From assembly GCF_016127915.1 (NCBI RefSeq), contig NZ_CP066059.1, positions 558,001 to 622,000 on the forward strand: DNA of 64,000 nucleotides, written 5' to 3'. Positions 1 to 7,024 of the stretch are shown piece after piece. This stretch comes from Streptococcus oralis. GTDB lineage: Bacteria; Bacillota; Bacilli; Lactobacillales; Streptococcaceae. The notes under the pieces are model-generated. The model was not told where the DNA came from. It made no database searches and saw nothing but the letters and a program-made list of their open reading frames with translations. Positions within the stretch are counted from its first letter, which is position 1, and every line of letters begins with the position of its first letter. The position numbers and the translations under genes were made by a program.

Positions 1-720
1 TTGAAGAATCTGACTAGCATCATATTTCCCAACGATAATCATGACCGGAGTGTAGATCAAGGATGAGAAAGGCAAGAAGGAGAGAATATCTGAAACAAGC
101 TTTGGAAAGAAAGCCAAGGGAATCAGACTTCCAGACATAAAGGCCACTATGGAAGTCTTGAGTAGATTGGAACCCCATAGATTTTTAAATACAAAGGCTG
201 AAAATCCAAAGCAGATATTAAAGAAAAAGTTAATCAGATAGGCCAGCGTTAAGCTAAAAAGATAAAGGGTAGTTAGTCCCAGCACTTCTACAATCCCTTG
301 CCCAGATAAGATTTTCATCAAGACAATAACACTCAAGAAAGGAAGTCCGACACTGACAAAAATCAACCACTTAGAACCAAGCTCGGTAAAGAGATAAGAT
401 GCCGCAAAATGCACTGGTCGCAGCAAGCGCATGATAATGGAGCCATCCTTGACCTCCTCCCCAATCATAAAAGAGCTATCTGACTTGGTCAAAAGATTGG
501 TCACAAAACTCATGATGATGTAGAGGGTGATATCTGCCATACTAAAGCCTTGAATCAAGGACTCCTGCGAGGAATCAAAGACAGCCTTCCAGAGATAGAA
601 AGCCACAAAAGCCCCCATCACATCGCCAATCCGATAAAGAAGAAAGTTGACTCGATAGGTGATCAACTCCTGAATTCCTGCATTGATAAAGGGTTTATAA
701 CGTCTCCACAATTTGACCAT
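1..720 (-). CDS. ABC-2 type exporter permease (C-terminus off the left edge)
   Basis: Membrane subunit of an ABC-2 type exporter working with the ATPase encoded immediately upstream. The ATG at 718-720 lies one base after the ATPase stop codon, with an AAAGGAG ribosome site inside the ATPase 3' end, so the two are translationally linked. 240 residues are visible without a stop. The protein begins MVKLWRRYKPFINAG and has several hydrophobic spans typical of a six-helix ABC-2 permease; relatives are about 260 residues, so roughly 20-30 residues are missing. Such ATPases often have two permease genes downstream; the second would lie outside the window. The substrate cannot be read from sequence; relatives are annotated as drug/viologen-type or unknown exporters. 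Confidence 0.85.
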   Translation of the reverse strand, partial: MVKLWRRYKPFINAGIQELITYRVNFLLYRIGDVMGAFVAFYLWKAVFDSSQESLIQGFSMADITLYIIMSFVTNLLTKSDSSFMIGEEVKDGSIIMRLLRPVHFAASYLFTELGSKWLIFVSVGLPFLSVIVLMKILSGQGIVEVLGLTTLYLFSLTLAYLINFFFNICFGFSAFVFKNLWGSNLLKTSIVAFMSGSLIPLAFFPKLVSDILSFLPFSSLIYTPVMIIVGKYDASQILQ

Positions 721-721
721 C

Positions 722-1714
722 TTAGAGCTCCTTTCGGTAGAAGCGACGGATAATATCCTCAATATCCGTATCCACCATCTTCAAATCGCGGATTTCAAAA
801 TCAGACAGGGTTTGCTTGATAATATCAGCTGACTGGTAGCGGGAACTATCGAATTCAATATTGAGGCTATTTCCTTGTCTATCAATAGTCATATCAGGTA
901 GGCCTTCATAGTAAGAGACAAGATGACTTTGACCTGGCACCAGTTCAAAGGAAAGAGTCTTCATCTTGCCAAAGGCATCCTTGAGTTGACTCACCGTTCC
1001 ATCAAAAATCTCCTGCCCCTTATCAATCATGAAAATTCGATCACAAAGTTGCTCAATATCACTCAAGTCGTGAGTGGTTAAGAGAATGGTGGTCTCTTCC
1101 TCTTGATTGATCTGAGTAATGGCGCGACGAATGTTATCCTTGACTGACACATCCAGACCAATGGTCGGCTCATCTAAAAAGAGAACCTTAGGATTGTGGA
1201 GCAAGGAAGCCGCAATATCCGCCCGCATCCGTTGACCAAGTGAAAGAGTCCGCACGGGGTCCTTGATAAATTCCTTCAAATCCAAGACTTCATTTAAAAA
1301 GTCCATGCGCTTATGAAAGAGCGAGTCTGGCACATCGTAAATCTCTTTCAAGACCGTGTAGGTCTCTTGCAGAGCCAAATCCCACCATAGCTGGGTGCGT
1401 TGTCCAAAGACCACACCAATATCCTTGACATAGTCTTGGCGATTGTCCTGTGGAATCTTGCCATTAATCCGACAAAAACCAGATGTCGGTTTCAAAATCC
1501 CGGTCAGCATTTTGATGGTTGTCGACTTCCCAGCACCATTAGCCCCGATAAAGCCTAAAATTTGGCCCCTGGGTACCTCAAAAGTCAAATCCTTGACCGC
1601 TTCAAAGGTCTGCTTTTCAGGATGAATAAAGGAGCGCAAAGCTCCCTTTAACCCCGGCTCCTTTACTGTCTTCACAAAATTTTTCTGAAGATGTTCCACT
1701 TCTATCATTGCCAT
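722..1714 (-). CDS. ABC-2 type exporter ATP-binding protein
   Basis: ATPase subunit that powers the adjacent ABC-2 permease. Over 330 residues it has a Walker A motif (GANGAGKST, around residues 57-65), the unusual but accepted signature LSLGQRMRADIAA, Walker B (VLFLDEPTIGLD), a TTHD switch, and a C-terminal extension of about 90 residues as in daunorubicin/NatA-like exporters. An N-terminal insertion (about residues 17-35) before the Walker A strand is typical of the viologen-exporter type. The first ATG is kept because GGGAG stands about 8 bases upstream; a second Met at codon 3 is possible. It is the first gene of an operon with the permease, driven by a promoter overlapped by a cre-like site. 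Confidence 0.9.
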   Translation of the reverse strand: MAMIEVEHLQKNFVKTVKEPGLKGALRSFIHPEKQTFEAVKDLTFEVPRGQILGFIGANGAGKSTTIKMLTGILKPTSGFCRINGKIPQDNRQDYVKDIGVVFGQRTQLWWDLALQETYTVLKEIYDVPDSLFHKRMDFLNEVLDLKEFIKDPVRTLSLGQRMRADIAASLLHNPKVLFLDEPTIGLDVSVKDNIRRAITQINQEEETTILLTTHDLSDIEQLCDRIFMIDKGQEIFDGTVSQLKDAFGKMKTLSFELVPGQSHLVSYYEGLPDMTIDRQGNSLNIEFDSSRYQSADIIKQTLSDFEIRDLKMVDTDIEDIIRRFYRKEL

Positions 1715-1829
1715 ATCTATCTCCCTGTCGCAAGGAATAGCAACATTGTATTTTTGACTACAAATATTCTAAATCCTTACTTTTTACACCTTCTACATTT
1801 TATCATTACAGAAGGCTTTATACCAACCT

Positions 1830-1867
1830 ATTATAGTCCAATAAAAAACGGAATGCAAGCGTTTGCC
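1830..1867 (-). promoter_or_regulatory. Promoter of the ABC-2 operon with overlapping cre (CcpA) site
   Basis: On the minus strand, TTGCAT (1853-1858) and TATAAT (1830-1835) are separated by exactly 17 bp and point at the ABC-2 operon. The near-palindrome TGCAAGCGTTTGCC at 1854-1867 matches the catabolite-responsive element consensus apart from its last base and lies over the -35 hexamer. A CcpA dimer bound there would be expected to block RNA polymerase, so sugar-dependent repression is inferred. Confidence 0.65.
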
Positions 1868-1950
1868 TGAAGATTATGAAATCAGAGATTTTACTCTTAA
1901 AATAATAGTTTTAATCAAAAATCATGGTTTGATAATTTCCCTAGAACACC

Positions 1951-1974
1951 AAAAAACCTGCCCAATGGCAGGTT
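1951..1974 (-). terminator. Intrinsic terminator (copy of the fba terminator)
   Basis: AACCTGCC/GGCAGGTT stem (1955-1962 with 1967-1974), four-base loop, followed on the minus strand by a T run. It resembles the fba terminator at 5957-5981 and belongs to the duplicated fba 3' end. As placed, it would stop transcripts of the gene ending at 2248. Confidence 0.75.
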
Positions 1975-2019
1975 TCTCTTTCTGTATTGTTCAGCTAAAT
2001 TAAGCTTTACCTTCTGAAC
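1961..2019. repeat. Duplicated fba 3' end, left copy
   Basis: Bases 1977-2019 match 5981-6023 over 43 bp with a single mismatch, and the similarity extends back through the terminator stem to 1961. The minus strand encodes the last five residues of aldolase (SEGKA) plus its stop, and homology ends abruptly at 2020. The right copy is the end of the intact fba gene, so the DNA between lies within a direct repeat. Confidence 0.85.
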
Positions 2020-2247
2020 ATAAATCATTTATTTACTATACTTCCTCATACACTAAAAAGGGCTATATTCAGGTATTCTTCCACCCACACTGTATTAGAA
2101 ATATACTTCATTATTCCCTTTAGTTCTTAAAAAAGTGTGGCAAAATAGGGGCAAAATCTTAGGTTGAATTTGCCATAAATCCTAGTATAGACAGAAGAAA
2201 TTTGGAGAATGTTGAATAAGCTTCTTTTGCAGTGAATATGAATCATA
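2020..2247. other. AT-rich gap, no intact gene; possible integrase tail remnant
   Basis: No intact gene is visible. On the plus strand, 2111-2167 reads LFPLVLKKVWQNRGKILG and then stops. The KVWQNRGKI segment reminds me of the C-terminal tails of tyrosine integrases of phages and integrative elements, but only 18 residues are in frame and the resemblance is from memory. Confidence 0.35.
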
Positions 2248-3156
2248 CTAACAAACTGGAACTCTCCCTATAAAACAGAATTTTATAAGATCTTTAAATA
2301 TCTTTTGTTCTTCAGTGCTAGATAAATAAAGATCTAAATCATGCTTTTTATATTCGGCTACAGCTTCTTCGAAATCTCTATAATAACCATGTGATGACAA
2401 TTGGACATCAGTGTTATTCAGAACAGATACTAATAGACTATAACAATTAGAATGATTTCTTAGCTTAAGAGGTAAAACATTCTGAGAAAAATTCTCCTCA
2501 TATTCGATAATTTCAGATTCTGAAGGATAAATTACATCTTGAAGAAATTTACTATTATTATATAGCCAAAATCTAGCTTCATCAATCCCTCTAGCCTTAA
2601 CGATAGACAAAAGAAACTTGTCTAGAAGTTGAATATTATCATACCCTATGATATCAATTATTTTTTTCAAAGTTCGATATCTAATTTCAGGAGGTAAAAC
2701 AGAGAACAATGTCAAGATATTTTTGTCTGTTTTTAAATTCAGACCATATTTCAAAAAATATTGTACAAATAAATAAGAAAATAAATCCCAAATGGAGTCT
2801 TCGGCTATACTCAATTCATCTACATTAGCATCCGATATATTTGCTGTATGAGTGTATTTATTGCCTAATTTTCTTAACCTATCTATAGTTTTTTCAAAAT
2901 CCTTGACTAATCGTTTATCTACCTTTTTATACCTTTCTGTTACTTTAAACTTTTCATTTTTTTCATGAGTAGTTATATCTCCCAGATTCATGGGTTCTCC
3001 TGCTCCCAAATTCAAAAATTTGCGAGCTAATAACTCTGTCAATTTTCTGAGTAATATTATCCTACTTCCCATACTGATAGTTGAATAATATATATCTGCA
3101 ATTAAATCAGATAAAACTAATTCATAATCGTAATTTTTAAAAGGAGCAATTGCCAT
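2248..3156 (-). CDS. Unknown protein with HEPN/DUF4145-like N-terminal half
   Basis: 302 residues, not recognised as a named family. The N-terminal part looks like a HEPN or DUF4145 helical bundle: an early helix with SRIILLRKLTELLARKFL (about residues 31-48), then RLRKLGNKYTHT (about residues 92-103), which resembles the R..GN.aaH signature of DUF4145/HEPN proteins, then a helix holding SIAEDSIWDLFSYLF. The C-terminal 150 residues show no motif I know. HEPN proteins are often RNases of toxin or abortive-infection systems, but no partner antitoxin gene is adjacent. It has an AGAGAGGT ribosome site, AT-rich coding sequence unlike the neighbouring core genes, and sits in the island bounded by duplicated fba ends. 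A defence or toxin role is inference only. Confidence 0.7.
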   Translation of the reverse strand: MAIAPFKNYDYELVLSDLIADIYYSTISMGSRIILLRKLTELLARKFLNLGAGEPMNLGDITTHEKNEKFKVTERYKKVDKRLVKDFEKTIDRLRKLGNKYTHTANISDANVDELSIAEDSIWDLFSYLFVQYFLKYGLNLKTDKNILTLFSVLPPEIRYRTLKKIIDIIGYDNIQLLDKFLLSIVKARGIDEARFWLYNNSKFLQDVIYPSESEIIEYEENFSQNVLPLKLRNHSNCYSLLVSVLNNTDVQLSSHGYYRDFEEAVAEYKKHDLDLYLSSTEEQKIFKDLIKFCFIGRVPVC

Positions 3157-3418
3157 AATTCGACCTCTCTAAAATGGGATATAGTAACACTCTAATACCA
3201 TAAAATTGCAGAAGGATGTGCTTATTTTTTCTTACTGACTCAGACTCCTTTTGACAAGCTTATTGGCTTGATATCTAATAATACTTTATCTATGGATAGA
3301 CAAAAGATATATCATACTTAATTATTTGTAATTTAATACGAGAAATTTGTTCTCAAAGAGTATATTTTTTTCAATTAATTTATTAAACTAGAGGGCATTT
3401 AATCGTGTTAAGAGAAAT
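3157..3418. other. AT-rich intergenic region upstream of the HEPN-like gene
   Basis: About 260 bp of AT-rich DNA with no reading frame of interest. It must hold the promoter of the gene at 2248-3156 and the end of the hxlR-type transcript. I see no strong hairpin terminator and no consensus -35/-10 pair. Confidence 0.5.
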
Positions 3419-3784
3419 TTATTTATCAACAGGAAGCTCGTTACCATTTTTAAATAAAAATTTATTATATTTATTTCCCCATCTATTCATCTCAACTACT
3501 ACTGGTTCTAAAGTTCTTCCAAGTTCAGTTAGTGTATACTCTGTTATCGGAGGCATGATAGAGTAAATATCTTTATGAATAATTTTGTCCAACTCCAATT
3601 CTTTAAGTTGCAACGCTAACATCCTTCTAGAACAACCAGGCATTAATTTTTCTAATTCGCCAAATCGACAAATTTCATTATTTAATAAGTGAAATAATAT
3701 TACGCATTTCCATTTGCCAGAAATTACTTGGAGAGTGGTTTCTACTGGACATCCATTGGCACAATCATAAATTTTTCTTACCAT
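3419..3784 (-). CDS. HxlR-family winged-helix transcriptional regulator
   Basis: A 121-residue DNA-binding regulator of the HxlR type. The family core is clear: CPVETTLQVISGKWKCVILF (about residues 12-31), an RFGELEKLMPGCSRRMLALQLKEL recognition region in two parts, and a wing ending in EYTLTELGRTL. Cys8 and Cys12 stand at the N-terminus; the second is the usual family cysteine, and in relatives such as YodB, HypR and QorR cysteines near this position sense quinones, aldehydes or oxidants. It is divergent from an oxidoreductase gene with a 128 bp shared promoter region, the usual layout of HxlR regulators and their target. It probably represses both genes until electrophile or redox stress; this is inferred. 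Confidence 0.88.
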   Translation of the reverse strand: MVRKIYDCANGCPVETTLQVISGKWKCVILFHLLNNEICRFGELEKLMPGCSRRMLALQLKELELDKIIHKDIYSIMPPITEYTLTELGRTLEPVVVEMNRWGNKYNKFLFKNGNELPVDK

Positions 3785-3912
3785 AATCTACCCATCTTTC
3801 TATCTTAAGTTACTAAAATATCACTAGTTACAAAAACTTCAATATTGTTATCTTGCAGTATTTGTCTATAATTAACATTATACTAAATAAAATAACGAAA
3901 GGAAATTGAACT
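3785..3912. promoter_or_regulatory. Divergent promoter region of hxlR-type gene and oxidoreductase
   Basis: Shared control region of the divergent pair. AGTTAC is repeated in direct orientation at 3808-3813 and 3826-3831 (18 bp apart), close to the regulator start, and could be part of an operator. TATAAT-like and TATACT-like -10 candidates for the plus-strand gene lie at about 3870-3890. The operator call is a guess from position. Confidence 0.4.
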
Positions 3913-4944
3913 ATGGCAACTATGAAAGGGGTCGGATTATACAGATATTTACCTATTGATGATAAGAGAAGTTTTGAAGACGTTGAGTTAGATAAACCTT
4001 TTGCTAAAGGAAAGAACTTACTTGTTGAGGTTAAAGCTATTTCAGTAAATCCAGTAGATTATAAAGTTAGATCTCCAAAAAGTAAAGTCGAAGAATCCCC
4101 GAGAATCTTAGGATGGGATGCTTCCGGAATTGTCTCAGAGGTAGGGGAAGATTGCGAGTTGTTTTCTGTTGGCGATGAGGTATTCTATGCGGGAGATTTA
4201 ACAAAATCGGGGTCCTATGCTGAATATCAACTTGTAGATGAGCGTATTGTTGGGAAAAAACCAAATACTTTATCTTTTGAAGATTCTGCGGCCTTACCCT
4301 TAACTTCCTTAACAGCATATGAGGGTTTATTTGAAAAATTAAAAATCCCATTTGATAAAAGCAAAAATTATACTAAGAGTATATTAATCATCGGAGCAAG
4401 TGGTGGAGTAGGATCAATAGCTTGTCAGTTAGCTCATAATGTAGGGTTAACTGTTATTGGAACTGCTTCCAGATATGAAAGTAAAAAGTGGGTTTTGGAG
4501 CATGGAGCTGAATTTGTAATTAATCATTTTGAAGATATGGATAAAGAGCTTAATGAAATTGGATTCTCAACAGTTGATTACATTTTCTGTTTAAATAATA
4601 CTGAAAAGCATTGGGATTTTATGGTAAAAGCTATTAAACCTCAAGGAAAAATCTGTTCTATTGACGAAACTAAAGAAAAAGTCAATTTGTCTGCACTACA
4701 GTCTAAAGCAGTTAGTTTTTCATGGGAATTTATGTTTGCAAAATCAATGTGGCAAACAGAAGATTTGATTAGTCAACATTATATTCTTAATCAAATTGCA
4801 GATATGATTGATAATGGAGAGCTAAAAACGACTGTTACAAAAAGATTATCTCCAATGAATTCAATAAACATTAAAGAGGCTCACAGGCTTCTAGAAACCG
4901 GTCGAACCATAGGAAAAATTGTTATCAGCAATCCAAAAGAGTAA
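3913..4944 (+). CDS. Zinc-type alcohol dehydrogenase-like / quinone oxidoreductase family protein
   Basis: A 343-residue medium-chain dehydrogenase/reductase of the zinc-independent quinone-oxidoreductase branch. The N-terminal GroES-like part has VKAISVNPVDYKVR and LGWDASGIVSEVG; the nucleotide fold has GASGGVGSIACQLA (about residues 160-173). The structural-zinc cysteine cluster of true zinc alcohol dehydrogenases is absent. Such enzymes reduce quinones or alpha,beta-unsaturated carbonyls with NADPH. It has a strong ribosome site (GAAAGGA) and reads away from an HxlR regulator, its probable controller. It lies inside the accessory segment between the two fba-end copies, so it is probably not core in this group. 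Confidence 0.88.
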   Translation: MATMKGVGLYRYLPIDDKRSFEDVELDKPFAKGKNLLVEVKAISVNPVDYKVRSPKSKVEESPRILGWDASGIVSEVGEDCELFSVGDEVFYAGDLTKSGSYAEYQLVDERIVGKKPNTLSFEDSAALPLTSLTAYEGLFEKLKIPFDKSKNYTKSILIIGASGGVGSIACQLAHNVGLTVIGTASRYESKKWVLEHGAEFVINHFEDMDKELNEIGFSTVDYIFCLNNTEKHWDFMVKAIKPQGKICSIDETKEKVNLSALQSKAVSFSWEFMFAKSMWQTEDLISQHYILNQIADMIDNGELKTTVTKRLSPMNSINIKEAHRLLETGRTIGKIVISNPKE

Positions 4945-5169
4945 AAAATTAGAATTAATTAATGGAGAAAGAAAGAATAAATAGGTATAATGAGTCTCGT
5001 GTAATTAAAGATAGCATAGTAAAGCAATAGGTCTGTGAATTTTTTTCAAGAACAGATTCGACTTTTATTTCATAGAAAGGGATATTCCCCGAAAAAGTAA
5101 AATGATTGTCAGTACTACCTGTCTTAAACTTGTAAAATTACTTTGATATAATAAAAATGGAGTAAGCAA
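4945..5169. other. Intergenic region with promoter for the broken lipoprotein gene
   Basis: No gene. A TATAAT at about 5144-5149 with a weak TTAAAC -35 17 bp upstream, followed by a GGAG ribosome site, still points at the disrupted lipoprotein reading frame at 5170. There is no clear terminator for the upstream oxidoreductase gene. Confidence 0.45.
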
Positions 5170-5304
5170 ATGTAAGAATTTGCCACATTATTTTTAGTGC
5201 CTCTATCTGCAATTTTATTAATTGCCTGTTCTAACCAATCAAGTAATTCTTTAGATGGTGAATACTACCGTCAATTGAAACAAGAACAAGACAAAAGAGC
5301 CTAG
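5170..5304 (+). pseudogene. Disrupted lipoprotein gene fragment
   Basis: The frame from the ATG at 5170 has TAA as codon 2, then reads a lipoprotein signal peptide (TLFLVPLSAILLIACSNQSS) with a good LIAC lipobox, followed by only about 22 residues (SLDGEYYRQLKQEQDKRA) and a stop. Promoter and GGAG ribosome site remain. I recall longer mitis-group lipoproteins starting with the same signal and SLDGEYY, so this looks like a start-disrupted, truncated relic rather than a functional small protein. Confidence 0.65.
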
Positions 5305-5337
5305 AAAAAAGGTATTACAACTTGGTAATACCTTTTT
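5305..5337. terminator. Bidirectional intrinsic terminator
   Basis: GGTATTAC/GTAATACC stem (5311-5318 with 5325-5332), six-base loop, flanked by A and T runs so it can work both ways. It closes the broken lipoprotein gene and also lies downstream of the IS630-type remnant on the opposite strand. Confidence 0.75.
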
Positions 5338-5343
5338 GGGGTG

Positions 5344-5773
5344 CTATTTGATACGAGCCCATGTTTTCTCAATAAGATTGTACTCAGGTGAGTAGGGAGG
5401 AAGTGGTAAAGGTTTATGCCCAAACTCTTCATAAGAGCTCTAGCTTACCCATTCTATGGAATCTTGCATTATCCATAATAATAACTAATGGTGTATTTAA
5501 TATTGGTAGGAGAAACTTCTGAAACCAAGCTTCAAAAAAGTCGCTCGTCATCGTCTCTTCGTAAGTCATTGGAGCGATTAACTTACTATTTGTTAGACCT
5601 GCAACCAAAGAAATCCTCTGATATCTTCTTCCAGATACTTTACCTCCTATTAACTGACCTTATAATGAGCGACCGTATTCTCGACAAAAATAAGTATCGA
5701 ATCCCGTTTCATCAATATAAACAGGTGCTAAGCGCTTTAAACTATTAATTTTTTTGAAAGTTCTATCATTCAT
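5344..5773 (-). mobile_element. Decayed IS630-family transposase (DDE half)
   Basis: Minus-strand remnant of the second reading frame of an IS630-family element (the type known in pneumococcus as IS630-Spn1). From ATG at 5773 it reads MNDRTFKKINSLKRLAPVYI, then DETGFDTYFCREYGRS, an in-frame stop, then LVAGLTNSKLIAPMTYEE and IIMDNARFHRMGKLELL; a frameshift follows and the end LPLPPYSPEYNLIEKTWARI is in another frame. The catalytic pattern D (YIDETG), D (MDNARFH), E (IEKTW) is still visible. The helix-turn-helix first reading frame is missing and I could not define inverted repeats. It is inactive. Confidence 0.85.
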
Positions 5774-5956
5774 TTAGCTACTCAGCATTCCTAAAAAATT
5801 AGATGTTCCAATTTACTTTGGGAAAGACAGTGATTTCCTTTGAAAACAGGCGTAAAGTTATTATATTCGTTCGCCAAGGGTAGTCTTAGAATAATTACAT
5901 TAATTTAGCAACTTTGGATATAGTAGTCTTAAGTATATTCTCTATAAAAGAAAACA

Positions 5957-5981
5957 CAAAAACCCACCCAATGGGCAGGTT
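5957..5981 (-). terminator. fba intrinsic terminator
   Basis: On the minus strand AACCTGCC pairs with GGGTGGGTT (two G-U pairs) and is followed by a T run, about 22 bases after the fba stop codon. A variant of the same hairpin is duplicated at 1951-1974. Confidence 0.75.
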
Positions 5982-6023
5982 CTTTCTGTATTGTTCAGCT
6001 AGATTAAGCTTTACCTTCTGAAC
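5967..6023. repeat. Duplicated fba 3' end, right (original) copy
   Basis: Right member of the direct repeat described at 1961-2019; here it is the genuine end of fba plus terminator. Over 5981-6023 it differs from the left copy at one base. The two copies are about 4.0 kb apart. Confidence 0.85.
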
Positions 6024-6885
6024 CGAATACGTCGATACGTTCTTCAACTGATGCTTGGATAGCTTTTACACCGTCAGCCAAGAATTTACGTGGGTCGAAG
6101 AGTTTTTTCTTGTCGTATTCTGCTTCGTTTGCTTCGTAGTCACGAGCAAATTTACGAGTTGCGTTAGCGAATGCGATTTGGCATTCAGTGTTAACGTTAA
6201 CTTTCGCAACACCAAGTTTGATAGCTGCTTGGATTTGGTCATCAGGAATACCTGAACCACCGTGCAATACGATTGGGAATCCTGGTACAGCTTCAGTCAA
6301 TTTTTGCAAGTGGTCAAGGTGAAGACCTTTCCAGTTTGCAGGGTAAGGACCGTGGATGTTACCGATACCAGCTGCCAAGAAGTCGATACCAGTTGCAACC
6401 ATTGCTTTAGCATCTTCGATTGGAGCCAATTCACCATCGCCGATGATTCCGTCTTCTTCACCACCGATAGTTCCAACTTCAGCTTCTACTGACACACCAT
6501 TTGCGTGAGCAAATTCTACAACTTTACGAGCTTTTTCAAGGTTTTCTTCAACTGGAAGGTGTGAACCGTCAAACATAACTGAAGTATAACCAACTTGAAT
6601 ACACTCAAGTGCATCTTCGTAGTGACCGTGGTCAAGGTGGATAGCTACTGGTACAGTGATACCCATTGATTCAACAAGGTTAGCGATCAAGTTGCGAGCA
6701 ACTTTGTAACCACCCATGTATTTAGCAGCACCCATTGAAGTTTGGATCAAAACTGGAGCTTTTTTAGCTTCTGCTGCGCGCAAGATAGCTTGAGTCCACT
6801 CAAGGTTGTTTGTGTTAAATCCACCAACTGCATAACCGTTGTCACGAGCTGCTTGGACAAATTTTTCTGCTGAAACGATTGCCAT
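6004..6885 (-). CDS. fba: Class II fructose-1,6-bisphosphate aldolase
   Basis: Cytoplasmic glycolytic enzyme that splits fructose-1,6-bisphosphate into dihydroxyacetone phosphate and glyceraldehyde-3-phosphate. 293 residues, the usual length. Visible motifs of zinc-dependent class II aldolases: GGFNTNNLEW near the N-terminus, HLDHGH (zinc ligand, about residues 83-88), EAEVGTIGGEEDG, NIHGPY and LHGGSGIPDDQI. AGGAGGCC precedes the ATG, and codon use is strongly biased as expected for a highly expressed gene. It lies directly downstream of vncS on the same strand but has its own 139 bp leader region, and ends in an intrinsic terminator. Confidence 0.97.
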   Translation of the reverse strand: MAIVSAEKFVQAARDNGYAVGGFNTNNLEWTQAILRAAEAKKAPVLIQTSMGAAKYMGGYKVARNLIANLVESMGITVPVAIHLDHGHYEDALECIQVGYTSVMFDGSHLPVEENLEKARKVVEFAHANGVSVEAEVGTIGGEEDGIIGDGELAPIEDAKAMVATGIDFLAAGIGNIHGPYPANWKGLHLDHLQKLTEAVPGFPIVLHGGSGIPDDQIQAAIKLGVAKVNVNTECQIAFANATRKFARDYEANEAEYDKKKLFDPRKFLADGVKAIQASVEERIDVFGSEGKA

Positions 6886-7024
6886 TTGTCAGGCCTCCTA
6901 TATATTTTTTGGGACATCCCATTTACATTGTTCATTTTATCACTTTTTGATAAAAAAAGCTAGTTTTTCCCATACTTTAGATTGAATTTCTTCCAATCCA
7001 ATCAATGTAAACCCTTTCTTTCCC

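Noticed and set aside
5488..5748. 86-codon plus-strand frame over the IS630 remnant
   Set aside because: It is antisense to the decayed transposase, whose DDE residues are clear on the minus strand.
6055..6492. Plus-strand and alternative-frame open frames inside fba
   Set aside because: They are shadows of a highly biased aldolase gene, without ribosome sites or family features; similar shadows over rplA, cshA, pepQ and others were left out.
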